A DNA stretch of 64,000 nucleotides from Bisbaumannia salifodinae (GTDB lineage: Bacteria > Pseudomonadota > Gammaproteobacteria > Pseudomonadales > Halomonadaceae), in the NCBI RefSeq assembly GCF_039522585.1, contig NZ_BAAADR010000021.1, one strand, 5' to 3'. The translations under genes were made by a program, and so were the position numbers. Under the pieces are notes generated by a model. That model was not told where the DNA came from. It did not search any database and saw only the letters and a list, made by a program, of their open reading frames with translations. This document shows, in pieces, positions 1 through 7,513 of the stretch; position 1 is the stretch's first letter; every line of letters starts with the position of its first letter.

Positions 1-84
1 CCCATGCCGAACTCAGCAGTGAAACCGCTCAGCGCCGATGGTAGTGTGGGGTCTCCCCATGCGAGAGTAGGTCATCGTCAGGCA
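1..84 (+). rRNA. rrf: 5S ribosomal RNA, 3' part (5' end outside window)
   Basis: The window opens inside a 5S rRNA. The stretch with CCGAACTCAG, GTGTGGGGTCTCCCCATG and GAGAGTAGG is the conserved 3' two-thirds of bacterial 5S, ending near CATCGTCAGGCA. The rest of the rRNA operon lies to the left. A strong hairpin follows directly. The exact mature 3' end is placed by family knowledge and may be off by a few bases. Confidence 0.93.
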
Positions 85-93
85 CTTATTCAG

Positions 94-118
94 AAGCCCC
101 GACCATTGGTCGGGGCTT
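94..118 (+). terminator. Hairpin after 5S rRNA
   Basis: A perfect 11-bp stem (94-104 with 108-118) with a 3-base ATT loop, beginning about ten bases after the 5S end. It is followed by CGTCGTTTGG, not a clean T run, but position and strength fit the rRNA operon terminator. Confidence 0.8.
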
Positions 119-258
119 CGTCGTTTGGGGGTCTCCCATGGATCCCGCCTGTCGGGAAGCGGCGGAAACCGCTTTAGCGGGCCCGAAGGGCGAGTCTCAG
201 GATGAGATGAGACGAGTCGAGTAGCGGAGCGCCGCCCGCCGGAGCGCCGGCCGGATCC
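119..258. other. Spacer between the 5S tail and its displaced copy
   Basis: No gene is visible in this 140-bp GC-rich segment. It contains small self-complementary stretches such as GCGGAAACCGC but no continuous hairpin. It lies between two copies of the 16-base 5S tail, so it may be what is left between two tandem 5S copies or an insertion. Confidence 0.4.
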
Positions 259-274
259 TCGTCAGGCACTTATT
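259..274 (+). repeat. Displaced copy of the 5S 3' tail
   Basis: The 16 bases TCGTCAGGCACTTATT at 259-274 repeat exactly those at 75-90, which are the last bases of the 5S plus its first downstream bases. The second copy is followed by its own terminator. No other 5S sequence precedes it, so this looks like a remnant of a second 5S or a duplicated rRNA operon end. Confidence 0.75.
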
Positions 275-281
275 GAGAGAC

Positions 282-313
282 AACCCCAGCGTCGACAGAG
301 GCTGGGGTTTTTT
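282..313 (+). terminator. Rho-independent terminator
   Basis: A 9-bp stem, AACCCCAGC (282-290) with GCTGGGGTT (301-309), has a 10-base loop and continues into a run of T. It sits just after the displaced 5S tail and probably gives a second stop for rRNA transcripts. Confidence 0.85.
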
Positions 314-330
314 CGTATTGGAATGCCATT

Positions 331-373
331 AACTAAAAAGCTCCGGTCTCTTACGAGCCGGAGCTTTTTAGTT
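331..373. terminator. Bidirectional terminator between the rRNA operon and hisC
   Basis: A perfect 16-bp stem (331-346 with 358-373) with an 11-base loop. It has an A run on the left arm and a T run on the right, so it can work in both directions. It lies between rightward rRNA transcription and the end of leftward hisC. Confidence 0.9.
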
Positions 374-396
374 ATGGGCCGGGTCAACCGGCCCAT
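374..396. terminator. Hairpin beyond the hisC stop
   Basis: A 9-bp perfect stem, ATGGGCCGG (374-382) with CCGGCCCAT (388-396), and a 5-base loop, seven bases past the hisC stop. On the hisC strand it comes just before the larger hairpin at 331-373; the two may act together. Confidence 0.6.
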
Positions 397-402
397 ATCG
401 CG

Positions 403-1455
403 CTAGCAGAGGGTCTCGAGGGCCTCGATCAGGTGGTTCATCTCGTCTTCGGTGCCGATGGAAATGCGCAGGAAGTCGCGTAGCGCCTCGGTGTTGAAGT
501 GGCGTACCAGGATGCCCCGCTCACGCAGGCCGACGAAGAGCTGGGCGGCATCCTGCCCCGGATGGCGGGTGAGCAGGAAGTTGGTCTGGGAGGGCAGTAC
601 CTCGAAGCCCAGTTGCTCCAGGCGTTGGCGAGTGCGCTCGCGAGTGGTGATCACCTTCTCGCGGCAGGCCTCGAAGTGCTCCTTGTCCTCCAGGGCGGCG
701 ATGCCCGCGGCACTGGCCAGCATATCGATGGGGTAGGAGTTGAAGGAGTTCTTGACCCGCTCCAGACCCTCGATCAACTCCCGGGAGCCGATGGCATAGC
801 CCAGGCGCAGGCCGGCCAGGCTGCGGGACTTGGAGAAGGTGCCGGTGACCAGCAGGTTCGGGTAGTTATCCACCAGGGGCACGGCGCTCTCGCCGCCGAA
901 GTCCACATAGGCCTCGTCCACCAGCACCACGCAGTCGGTGACGCGCTCGAGCAGGCCGGCGATGGCCTCGCGCCCATGCCCATGGCCGGTAGGGGCATTG
1001 GGGTTGGCGAAGGCGATGCCGCCACTGTCGGCGGGAAGGGCCTCGAGAGGCACTCGCCAGGCGTCATCCAGGGCCAGGGTGCGGTAGTCGATGCCGTAGA
1101 GGCGGCAGTAGACCGGATAGAAGCTGTAGGTGATCGCCGGCAGGCTCAGGGGGCGCGACTGACAGAAGAAGGCCTGGAAGGCCAGGGCCAGTACCTCGTC
1201 GGAGCCATTGCCAACGAAGACCTGGGAGACCTCGACGCCGTGCTCCCGGGCCAGGGCCTCGCGGAGTGCCGAGGAGTCGGGGTCGGGATAGAGGCGCAGG
1301 TGATTGGTGGGGAAGTCGCGCAGCACCTCACCGACGCCCGGGGCCGGGGGGTAGGGGTTCTCGTTGGTGTTCAGCTTGATCAGTTGTTCACGGGGCTGTT
1401 CGCCGGGAACATAGGGCGTCAGCTCCCGCACCGCGGGGCTCCATAGCTTGCTCAT
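403..1455 (-). CDS. hisC: Histidinol-phosphate aminotransferase
   Basis: This PLP enzyme transaminates imidazole-acetol phosphate to L-histidinol phosphate in histidine synthesis, in the cytosol. The 350-residue product is of normal length. It carries the substrate-side motif TNENPYPP near residue 30, NPNAPTG at 151-157 and the PLP lysine in TFSKSRS at Lys209. The start at 1455 begins MSKLWSPAV, where homologues begin; a reading frame continues upstream to 1518 but adds unconserved residues. It stands apart from hisBHAF, which lie about 8 kb away on the same strand. Paired hairpins at 331-396 end it. Confidence 0.95.
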   Translation of the reverse strand: MSKLWSPAVRELTPYVPGEQPREQLIKLNTNENPYPPAPGVGEVLRDFPTNHLRLYPDPDSSALREALAREHGVEVSQVFVGNGSDEVLALAFQAFFCQSRPLSLPAITYSFYPVYCRLYGIDYRTLALDDAWRVPLEALPADSGGIAFANPNAPTGHGHGREAIAGLLERVTDCVVLVDEAYVDFGGESAVPLVDNYPNLLVTGTFSKSRSLAGLRLGYAIGSRELIEGLERVKNSFNSYPIDMLASAAGIAALEDKEHFEACREKVITTRERTRQRLEQLGFEVLPSQTNFLLTRHPGQDAAQLFVGLRERGILVRHFNTEALRDFLRISIGTEDEMNHLIEALETLC

Positions 1456-1562
1456 GGTCTCTCGCATCGACTGGGAATAGAGTCCAATCATGTTGACCCC
1501 GGCGCTCCCGCGGCGCAAGCCATGGGCGTGTTAATCTGGCGTTCCTGATACAGGAGCCTGGA

Positions 1563-2453
1563 ATGATCGCCAAGATTCTCGCCACTTTGCTGCCGGTATT
1601 CCTGATCGCCGGCTGCGGGGCCCTCTATGGCCGCTTTCGCACACCGGATATCCGCGGCCTCAATACCCTCAATATGGAGCTCTTCGTGCCCTTGCTGGTG
1701 TTCGCCGTGCTGGCGGACGGCCAGGCGCCCCTGGAGGAGTATGCGGGGCTCGCCCTGGCGGCGGTGGTGGTGGTGCTGGGCTCGGGGCTGCTGCTGTGGC
1801 CGGTGGCGCGTTGGCTGAAGATGGACGCCAAGACCTTCCTGCCGCCGATGATGTTCAATAATGCCGGCAACATGGGGGTGCCGCTGATGGTGCTGGCCTT
1901 CGGCGAGGCGGCGCTGCCGGCGGCGGTGGTGGTCTTTATCATCGAGATGCTGCTGCACTTCTCGGTGGGCCTGTATATGCTCAACCCCGGCACGCCACTA
2001 TGGCGGCTGCTGCGTTTGCCCATCGTCGGGGCCAGTATCGCCGGGCTGGGGGTCAACCTGAGCGGCATGCCGCTGCCGGGCTGGCTGCTGGAGGCCATGC
2101 ATCTGCTGGGGGGCGTGTGCATTCCGTTGATGCTCTTCGCCCTGGGGGTGCGGATGCTGGATATCGACCTGCGCGACTGGCGCACCGGCCTGCTCGGGGC
2201 CCTGCTGTGCCCCTTGAGCGGCCTGGTACTGGCGGCGCCGATGGTCTGGTGGCTGGGCCTGACGGGGCTTCAGGCCGCGGTGCTATGGGTCTTCGCGGCC
2301 CTGCCGCCGGCGGTGCTCAACTACCTGGTGGCGGAGCAGTACCGCCAGGAGCCGCAGCGGGTGGCCTCCCTGGTGCTGGTGGGCAACCTGGGCAGCCTGG
2401 TGGTCATGCCCCTGGTGCTGGCCGTGGTGTTCGCGTATGTCGTGCCCGGCTAA
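1563..2453 (+). CDS. AEC family (auxin efflux carrier/MdcF-like) transporter
   Basis: A 296-residue integral membrane protein made almost entirely of hydrophobic segments, about ten. It has the two-repeat layout of the AEC family and a central MMFNNAGNMGVPL stretch (the NxGxxG/P region typical of the family). Members export or import organic anions such as malonate or auxin-like acids; the substrate here cannot be told. AGGAG lies ahead of the ATG. It is divergent from hisC and its stop overlaps the end of the convergent MarR gene by 4 bp, which hints at shared control but does not prove it. Confidence 0.85.
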   Translation: MIAKILATLLPVFLIAGCGALYGRFRTPDIRGLNTLNMELFVPLLVFAVLADGQAPLEEYAGLALAAVVVVLGSGLLLWPVARWLKMDAKTFLPPMMFNNAGNMGVPLMVLAFGEAALPAAVVVFIIEMLLHFSVGLYMLNPGTPLWRLLRLPIVGASIAGLGVNLSGMPLPGWLLEAMHLLGGVCIPLMLFALGVRMLDIDLRDWRTGLLGALLCPLSGLVLAAPMVWWLGLTGLQAAVLWVFAALPPAVLNYLVAEQYRQEPQRVASLVLVGNLGSLVVMPLVLAVVFAYVVPG

Positions 2454-2953
2454 TCGCCACGCTCTTCCAGGCGCGTCAGCTGGCGGTCGAGCTTGCCCAT
2501 CAGGTGAAGCAGGTCGCGGTATTCGCCGGTGGAGAGGGTGCCGACCAGTTGCGCTTCCCAGTCATGGGCCAGGGGAATCAGCTCATCCAGCAGCGCCTGA
2601 CCCTCGGCGGTCAGGTGCAGGAAATGGACCCGTTGATCTTCCGCCGAAGGGGTGCGGTGGATCAGGCCGCGCCTCTCCAGCGCCTGGATGGCCCGGGAGA
2701 TCCGTGCCTTGTCCATGCCGGTGTACTGCCCCACCTTCTTGGCGGTCAGGGTATCGCAGTGGCTTAGCCAGGCCAGCACTCGCCATTCGGCCACCTTGAT
2801 GCCGAAGCGCTCTTCATAGATCCTTGCCAGGGCCTGGCTGATGCGATCGGCCAGGCTATTGAGGCGGTAGGGCAGGAACTGGTTGAGATCGAGCTCGGTC
2901 TTGGCGGGGGCCGGATCGTTCAGAGGGGCGCGCGGGTCGTGATCGGTGGTCAT
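2450..2953 (-). CDS. MarR family transcriptional regulator
   Basis: A 167-residue winged-helix protein. The recognition-helix region DKARISRAIQALERRG (81-96) is followed by the wing with the usual acidic-basic pair in EDQRVHFLHLT (Asp106, Arg108). Such proteins are dimeric repressors released by small aromatic or phenolic ligands. The N-terminal 20 residues are proline- and acid-rich and not part of the fold. It converges on the AEC transporter gene and its 5' side faces the NlpE-like gene. The target is not evident. Confidence 0.88.
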   Translation of the reverse strand: MTTDHDPRAPLNDPAPAKTELDLNQFLPYRLNSLADRISQALARIYEERFGIKVAEWRVLAWLSHCDTLTAKKVGQYTGMDKARISRAIQALERRGLIHRTPSAEDQRVHFLHLTAEGQALLDELIPLAHDWEAQLVGTLSTGEYRDLLHLMGKLDRQLTRLEERGD

Positions 2954-3140
2954 GGGATCTCTCGGTCGCCACCCTGGTGGGGTGGTGGAATGCGTGGCTA
3001 TGCTACCCCAGCGCCGCGCCAGACTCTACATGACCGCCGGGGGTGACGTTGTTTGGGCTGTTGGTGCCGCCACGATACCGTTATGCTTGGGGAGATCATC
3101 ACTGATTCACCACGATTTTTCACCCGTGAGGAGGATTCTC

Positions 3141-3593
3141 ATGCGAACCCCGATGATGCTGGCCGGTGCGGCGCTCGCCCTCACCCTGGCCGGCTGCGCC
3201 GCCGGACCAATGGAATCGCAGAATGGCGCTGGCGTTACCGAAGGCGAAACCGCTTATCAGGGCTCCCTGCCGTGTCGCAATTGTGCGGGGATCGACCTGG
3301 ACGTGCGTCTCCAGGGCGAGACGCCGAGCGCGCAGGCGACGGAACGCACCTTCACGCTGCAGGCCAGCTATCGGGAGCATCCCCAGAGCCCGCCGGATGA
3401 GAATTATGCCGGCAACTGGGAGATCCTCAGCGGTACCGCCAGCGACCCGGAGGCCACCGTCTACGAGCTGACCCCGGAAGGCGAGGGGCAGATCTACTAC
3501 TTCCTGAAGCTCGATGAGCAGACCCTGGAGCTGATCGACCCCCAGCGTCGGCGTTTCCAGAACAGCGAGATGCTGCGCCTGCGTCGCCTCTAA
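3141..3593 (+). CDS. NlpE-like envelope lipoprotein (N-terminal domain)
   Basis: A 150-residue lipoprotein with a signal peptide ending in the lipobox LAGC (Cys19). The mature part has the NlpE/CutF hallmark YQGSLPCRNCAGID with a CxxC pair at Cys45 and Cys48. In enterics NlpE senses surface contact and copper stress through Cpx. This one has only the N-terminal domain and no C-terminal OB-fold domain, as in many short homologues. GAGGAGG lies 8 bases before the chosen ATG; an upstream in-frame extension to 2946 lacks such a site. The downstream hairpin at 3616-3639 probably ends the transcript. Confidence 0.82.
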   Translation: MRTPMMLAGAALALTLAGCAAGPMESQNGAGVTEGETAYQGSLPCRNCAGIDLDVRLQGETPSAQATERTFTLQASYREHPQSPPDENYAGNWEILSGTASDPEATVYELTPEGEGQIYYFLKLDEQTLELIDPQRRRFQNSEMLRLRRL

Positions 3594-3615
3594 GGGCGTC
3601 GTCGAGCCAGTCGAA

Positions 3616-3639
3616 CGGGGCGGCCTGAGGGCCGCCCCG
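3616..3639 (+). terminator. GC-rich hairpin after the nlpE-like gene
   Basis: A 10-bp stem (3616-3625 with 3630-3639) closed by a TGAG loop, 20 bases after the stop. There is no T run, so termination may be weak or Rho-assisted. Confidence 0.6.
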
Positions 3640-3665
3640 CGTCGTTGAATTCCCGGGGAGGCGAG

Positions 3666-3755
3666 ATGGCCAAGGCGGCCAAGGTGAAGGGTGCCTTCGT
3701 GTGCACCGGGTGCGGTGCCGAATACAGCAAGTGGCAGGGGCAGTGCCGCGAGTAG
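3666..3755 (+). pseudogene. Truncated duplicate of the radA start (29 codons)
   Basis: The reading frame gives MAKAAKVKGAFVCTGCGAEY, then SKWQGQCRE and TAG. It copies residues 1-29 of RadA just downstream but lacks the SSC of the second zinc pair and has TAG where RadA has TGG (Trp30). Differences within the matching part are mostly at third codon positions. A GGGAGGCGAG ribosome site precedes it, so it could still be translated as a 29-residue, three-cysteine peptide. It may be debris of a tandem duplication or a leader peptide. Confidence 0.8.
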
Positions 3756-3767
3756 TGGGGAGATGAG

Positions 3768-5144
3768 ATGGCCAAGGCGAAGAGTGCCTTCGTCTGCACC
3801 GAGTGCGGTGCCGACTACAGCAAATGGCAGGGGCAGTGCTCGAGCTGCCGCGAATGGAACACCCTGAGCGAGGTGCGCCTGGCGCCGTCACGTCCCGGTG
3901 CCCCGGCGGCGGCGACCACCGGGCGTAGCGGCTATGCCGGGGTGACCTCCCGGGAGGTGGTGGACCTCTCGGCGGTGGATCTCTCCGAGGTGCCGCGCCT
4001 CTCCTCCACCTTCGACGAGTTCGACCGGGTGCTGGGCGGCGGCCTGGTGCCGGGCTCCGCGGTGCTGCTGGGCGGCCATCCCGGCGCCGGCAAGTCGACC
4101 CTGCTGCTGCAGACCGCCTGCAAGCTGGCCCAGGGGCGGCGGGTGCTCTATGTCACCGGCGAGGAGTCGCTCTCCCAGGTGGCCATGCGCGCCCATCGCC
4201 TGCAGTTGCCGACCCAGGGCCTCAAGATGCTGGCGGAGACCAGTGTCGAGACCATCCTCGCCGTGGCCGAGCGGGAGCGTCCCGAGATCCTGGTCATCGA
4301 CTCCATCCAGACCATGCACCTGGAGGATATCTCCTCGGCCCCCGGGGGCGTGGCCCAGGTGCGTGAGTCCGCGGCGGCCCTGACCCGCTTCGCCAAGGGC
4401 TCCAATACCGTGCTGCTGCTGGTGGGGCATGTCACCAAGGATGGCTCCCTGGCCGGTCCCAAGGTGCTGGAGCATATGATCGATGCCTCCCTGCTGCTGG
4501 AGGGCGGTGCCGACTCGCGTTTCCGCACCCTGCGCGGCCAGAAGAACCGCTTCGGCGCGGTCAACGAGCTGGGCGTCTTCGCCATGCTCGAGCACGGCCT
4601 CAAGGAGGTGAAGAACCCCAGCGCCATCTTCCTCTCCCGGGGCGAGGAGCAGAGTCCCGGCAGCCTGGTTATGGTGGTCTGGGAGGGCACCCGGCCGATC
4701 CTCGTCGAGGTCCAGGCGCTGCTCGACGACTCGCCCCTGGGTAATCCGCGGCGGGTCGCCGTGGGCCTGGATGCCAACCGCCTGGCCATGCTGCTCGCCG
4801 TGCTGCACCGTCATGGCGGCCTTTTCACCGGCGACCAGGACGTCTTCCTCAACGTGGTGGGGGGCGTCAAGGTGCTGGAGACCAGCGCCGACCTGGCCGT
4901 GCTGCTGGCGGTGGTCTCCAGCCTCCAGGGGCGGGCCCTGGCCAAGGAGCTGGTGGTCTTCGGCGAGGTCGGCCTCTCCGGCGAGATCCGCCCGGTGCCC
5001 AGCGGCCAGGAGCGTATCGTCGAGGCCGCCAAGCACGGCTTTACCCGGGCCATCGTGCCCCGGGGCAATGCCCCCAAGCAGGCCCCGCCGGGCATGGAGG
5101 TGGTCGCCGTGGACAAGCTTAGCGAGGCCCTGGAGGCGTTATAG
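3768..5144 (+). CDS. radA: DNA repair protein RadA (Sms)
   Basis: RadA is a ring-forming ATPase that extends D-loops and promotes branch migration in recombination. The 458-residue protein has the complete layout. A four-cysteine zinc finger lies at Cys10, Cys13, Cys24, Cys27, a RecA-type Walker A GGHPGAGKST at 102-111, the RadA-specific KNRFG at 259-263, and a C-terminal Lon-protease-like domain without a catalytic serine-lysine pair. GGGGAGATGAG precedes the ATG. The gene is directly preceded by a truncated copy of its own first 29 codons and followed by dispersed repeat copy A. Confidence 0.96.
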   Translation: MAKAKSAFVCTECGADYSKWQGQCSSCREWNTLSEVRLAPSRPGAPAAATTGRSGYAGVTSREVVDLSAVDLSEVPRLSSTFDEFDRVLGGGLVPGSAVLLGGHPGAGKSTLLLQTACKLAQGRRVLYVTGEESLSQVAMRAHRLQLPTQGLKMLAETSVETILAVAERERPEILVIDSIQTMHLEDISSAPGGVAQVRESAAALTRFAKGSNTVLLLVGHVTKDGSLAGPKVLEHMIDASLLLEGGADSRFRTLRGQKNRFGAVNELGVFAMLEHGLKEVKNPSAIFLSRGEEQSPGSLVMVVWEGTRPILVEVQALLDDSPLGNPRRVAVGLDANRLAMLLAVLHRHGGLFTGDQDVFLNVVGGVKVLETSADLAVLLAVVSSLQGRALAKELVVFGEVGLSGEIRPVPSGQERIVEAAKHGFTRAIVPRGNAPKQAPPGMEVVAVDKLSEALEAL

Positions 5145-5150
5145 CTTCTT

Positions 5151-5280
5151 TCAGGAATGCTAGGGGGCGCTGGGGGCAGGACGGAGCGGGGGTTTTTTGA
5201 CCAGGGATGGCAAAAGTAGCGCCCAGGGAGGGGTTCACAGCGCCCCGCGATGGCCTGTCCCCAGGGTAGCCCCGGGCCTC
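5151..5280 (-). repeat. Dispersed structured repeat, copy A
   Basis: About 130 bp that reappears at 22386-22516 and 48810-48940. This copy is in the opposite orientation to the other two. On the plus strand the outer helix is CTGGGGGCAGG (5170-5180) with CCTGTCCCCAG (5254-5264), with one mismatch. The inner CCCCGC/GCGGGG helix and the central CCA/TGG hairpin of copy B are present, the latter with one bulged base. It lies six bases past the radA stop, in the 243-bp space before selD, with no gene in it. Confidence 0.85.
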
Positions 5281-5387
5281 CGAGTAGAAAGCATGCTAAC
5301 TGCGATAGCCCTGATAGTGCCCCGGCGCCGCTATAACTGCCCCCGGCGAGCCGCTAGAATTGACCCAAAGCCTGCAAGGAGAACGAG

Positions 5388-6425
5388 ATGAGTGCCATCC
5401 GCCTGACCCAGTACAGCCACGGCGCCGGCTGCGGCTGCAAGATCGCCCCCGACGTCCTCGATGGCATTCTCGCCAAGGCCGGCCCCGGGGCCAGCCACAG
5501 CCGGCTGATCGTCGGCAACGAGGGCCGCGAGGACGCCGCCGTCTACGACCTGGGGGATGGCCGCGGCATGATCGCCACCACCGACTTCTTTATGCCCATC
5601 GTCGATGATCCCTTCGACTTCGGGCGTATCGCCGCCACCAACGCCATCAGCGACGTCTACGCCATGGGCGGCACCCCGGTGATGGCACTCGGCATCCTCG
5701 GCTGGCCCCTGGACAAGCTGGGGCCGGAGATCGCCGGCGACGTGGTGGCCGGGGCCCAGGCGGTATGTCGCGAGCTGGGCCTGGCGCTGGCCGGCGGCCA
5801 CTCCATCGATGCCCCGGAGCCGATCTTCGGCCTGGCGGTCAATGGCCTGGTCGACCTCGCGCACCTCAAGCTCAACAAGGGCGCCCAGGTCGGCGACCTG
5901 CTCTACCTGACCAAGCCGCTGGGGGTGGGCCTGCTGACCACCGCCGAGAAGCAGGGGCTGCTGGCGGCGGGCCACCAGGGGCTGGCCCGCCAGACCATGC
6001 TCCAGGCCAATGCCATCGGCGCCGAGCTGGCCCGGGTCAAGGGCGTGCATGCCATGACCGACGTCACCGGTTTCGGCCTGGCCGGCCACCTGGTGGAAGT
6101 CTGCCAGGCCAGCGGCGTGGCCGCGCGCCTCGACTTCAAGAAGCTGCCGCGGCTGGCCGAGGCCGAGGGCTATCGTCGCCAGGGCGCCGTGCCCGGCGGC
6201 ACCGGGCGCAATCGCCAGGCCCTGGGCACCAGCCTGCCGGAGATGGACGAGGCCCACTGGCAGTGGCTCTGCGACCCCCAGACCTCCGGTGGCCTGCTGC
6301 TCTCCGTCCACCCCTCCTGGGCCGATGACGTGGAGCGCATCGGTCGTGCCCATGAGCTGAGCCTGACCCCCTTCGGCGAGGTGATCGAGGCCTCGGGCGA
6401 GGCGCGGATCGAGGTGCGTGGATGA
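5388..6425 (+). CDS. selD: Selenophosphate synthase
   Basis: SelD makes monoselenophosphate from selenide and ATP, the selenium donor for tRNA-Sec charging and for 2-selenouridine. The 345-residue protein has the glycine-rich active-site loop GAGCGCKIA with Cys15 and Cys17 and Lys18. The position that is selenocysteine in some homologues is an ordinary Cys codon here. AAGGAG precedes the ATG. The last bases overlap mnmH by 4 bp (ATGA), so the two are translationally coupled. No selA or selB is in the window. Confidence 0.95.
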   Translation: MSAIRLTQYSHGAGCGCKIAPDVLDGILAKAGPGASHSRLIVGNEGREDAAVYDLGDGRGMIATTDFFMPIVDDPFDFGRIAATNAISDVYAMGGTPVMALGILGWPLDKLGPEIAGDVVAGAQAVCRELGLALAGGHSIDAPEPIFGLAVNGLVDLAHLKLNKGAQVGDLLYLTKPLGVGLLTTAEKQGLLAAGHQGLARQTMLQANAIGAELARVKGVHAMTDVTGFGLAGHLVEVCQASGVAARLDFKKLPRLAEAEGYRRQGAVPGGTGRNRQALGTSLPEMDEAHWQWLCDPQTSGGLLLSVHPSWADDVERIGRAHELSLTPFGEVIEASGEARIEVRG

Positions 6426-7513
6426 GCCTGCCGCTGATCGAGCCGAGCCTCGACCTGCTGCGCCAGGGGCGGGTGCTGATCGACGTGCGTGCCCCGGTGG
6501 AGTTCGCCCAGGGCGGCCTGCCCGGGGCCGTCAACCTGCCGCTGATGGATGACGAGGAGCGCCACCGGGTCGGTATCGAATACAAGCAGCGCGGCCAGGA
6601 GGCGGCCATCGTCCTCGGCCAGCGGCTGGTCTCCGGCGGCATCAAGGCGGCCCGGGTCGAGGCCTGGAAGGCCTTGCTTGAGGCTCATCCCGACGCCATC
6701 GTCTACTGTTTCCGCGGCGGGCTGCGTTCACAGGTCGCCCAGCAGTGGCTGATGGAGGCCGGCATCGAGCGGCCCAGGATCCGCGGCGGCTGGAAGGCCA
6801 TGCGTCAGGCCCTCTGCGCGCGCATCGATGCCGCCGCCGAGCGGCCCCTGCTGGTGGTGGGCGGGCTTACCGGCTGCGCCAAGACCTCGCTGATCCAGGC
6901 CCTGGACAACGGCCTGGACCTCGAGGAGTGCGCCCGCCACAAGGGCTCCGCCTTCGGTCGCCATCCGCTGCCGGCGCCCTCCCAGATCGACTTCGAACAC
7001 GCCCTGGGCCTGCGCCTGCTGGAGATCGACGGCGGCAGCGTGGTGGAGGACGAGTCGCGGCATATCGGCGCCGCCAATATCCCCCTGGCCTTCTGGCGCG
7101 CCATGGAACGGGCGCCGCGGCTGCGGGTGGAGATGCCCCTGGACTGGCGCCTCGAGCAGATTCGCAAGGACTATATCGACGACCTCTGGGCGCTCTATCG
7201 CGCCCAGTACGGCGACTGGCTGGGCTGGGCGCTGATGCGCAAGCAACTCGCCACTGCCCTGGGACGGCTCAAGAAGCGCCTGGGCCATGCCCGGCTGGCG
7301 CGCCTGCAGCGCTTGCAGGCGCTGGCCTTCCGCGAGCACGAGCGCGGTGATGCCCGGGCCCATGAGGCCTGGCTGGCGCCGCTGCTCACCGAATACTATG
7401 ACCCCCTCTATCGCCACCAGCTCGACAAGCAGGACAAGACCTTCCTGCATGTGGGCGACTGGGAGAGTTGCCTGGCGGCGGCCCGCGAGTGGAGCGCCCA
7501 GGCTAGGCCCTGA
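6422..7513 (+). CDS. mnmH: tRNA 2-selenouridine synthase
   Basis: MnmH (SelU, YbbB) replaces sulfur by selenium at the wobble 2-thiouridine of tRNA-Lys/Glu/Gln, via geranylation, using selenophosphate from SelD. Its 363 residues consist of an N-terminal rhodanese domain with the active Cys96 in YCFRGGLRSQ and a P-loop domain with GGLTGCAKTS (147-156). It overlaps selD by 4 bp, forming the standard selD-mnmH operon. Its end overlaps the convergent amidotransferase-like gene by 11 bp. Confidence 0.93.
   Translation: MSLPLIEPSLDLLRQGRVLIDVRAPVEFAQGGLPGAVNLPLMDDEERHRVGIEYKQRGQEAAIVLGQRLVSGGIKAARVEAWKALLEAHPDAIVYCFRGGLRSQVAQQWLMEAGIERPRIRGGWKAMRQALCARIDAAAERPLLVVGGLTGCAKTSLIQALDNGLDLEECARHKGSAFGRHPLPAPSQIDFEHALGLRLLEIDGGSVVEDESRHIGAANIPLAFWRAMERAPRLRVEMPLDWRLEQIRKDYIDDLWALYRAQYGDWLGWALMRKQLATALGRLKKRLGHARLARLQRLQALAFREHERGDARAHEAWLAPLLTEYYDPLYRHQLDKQDKTFLHVGDWESCLAAAREWSAQARP

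Noticed and set aside
5388..6425. Selenocysteine in SelD
   Set aside because: The active-site loop GAGCGCKIA uses ordinary TGC codons and no in-frame TGA is present.
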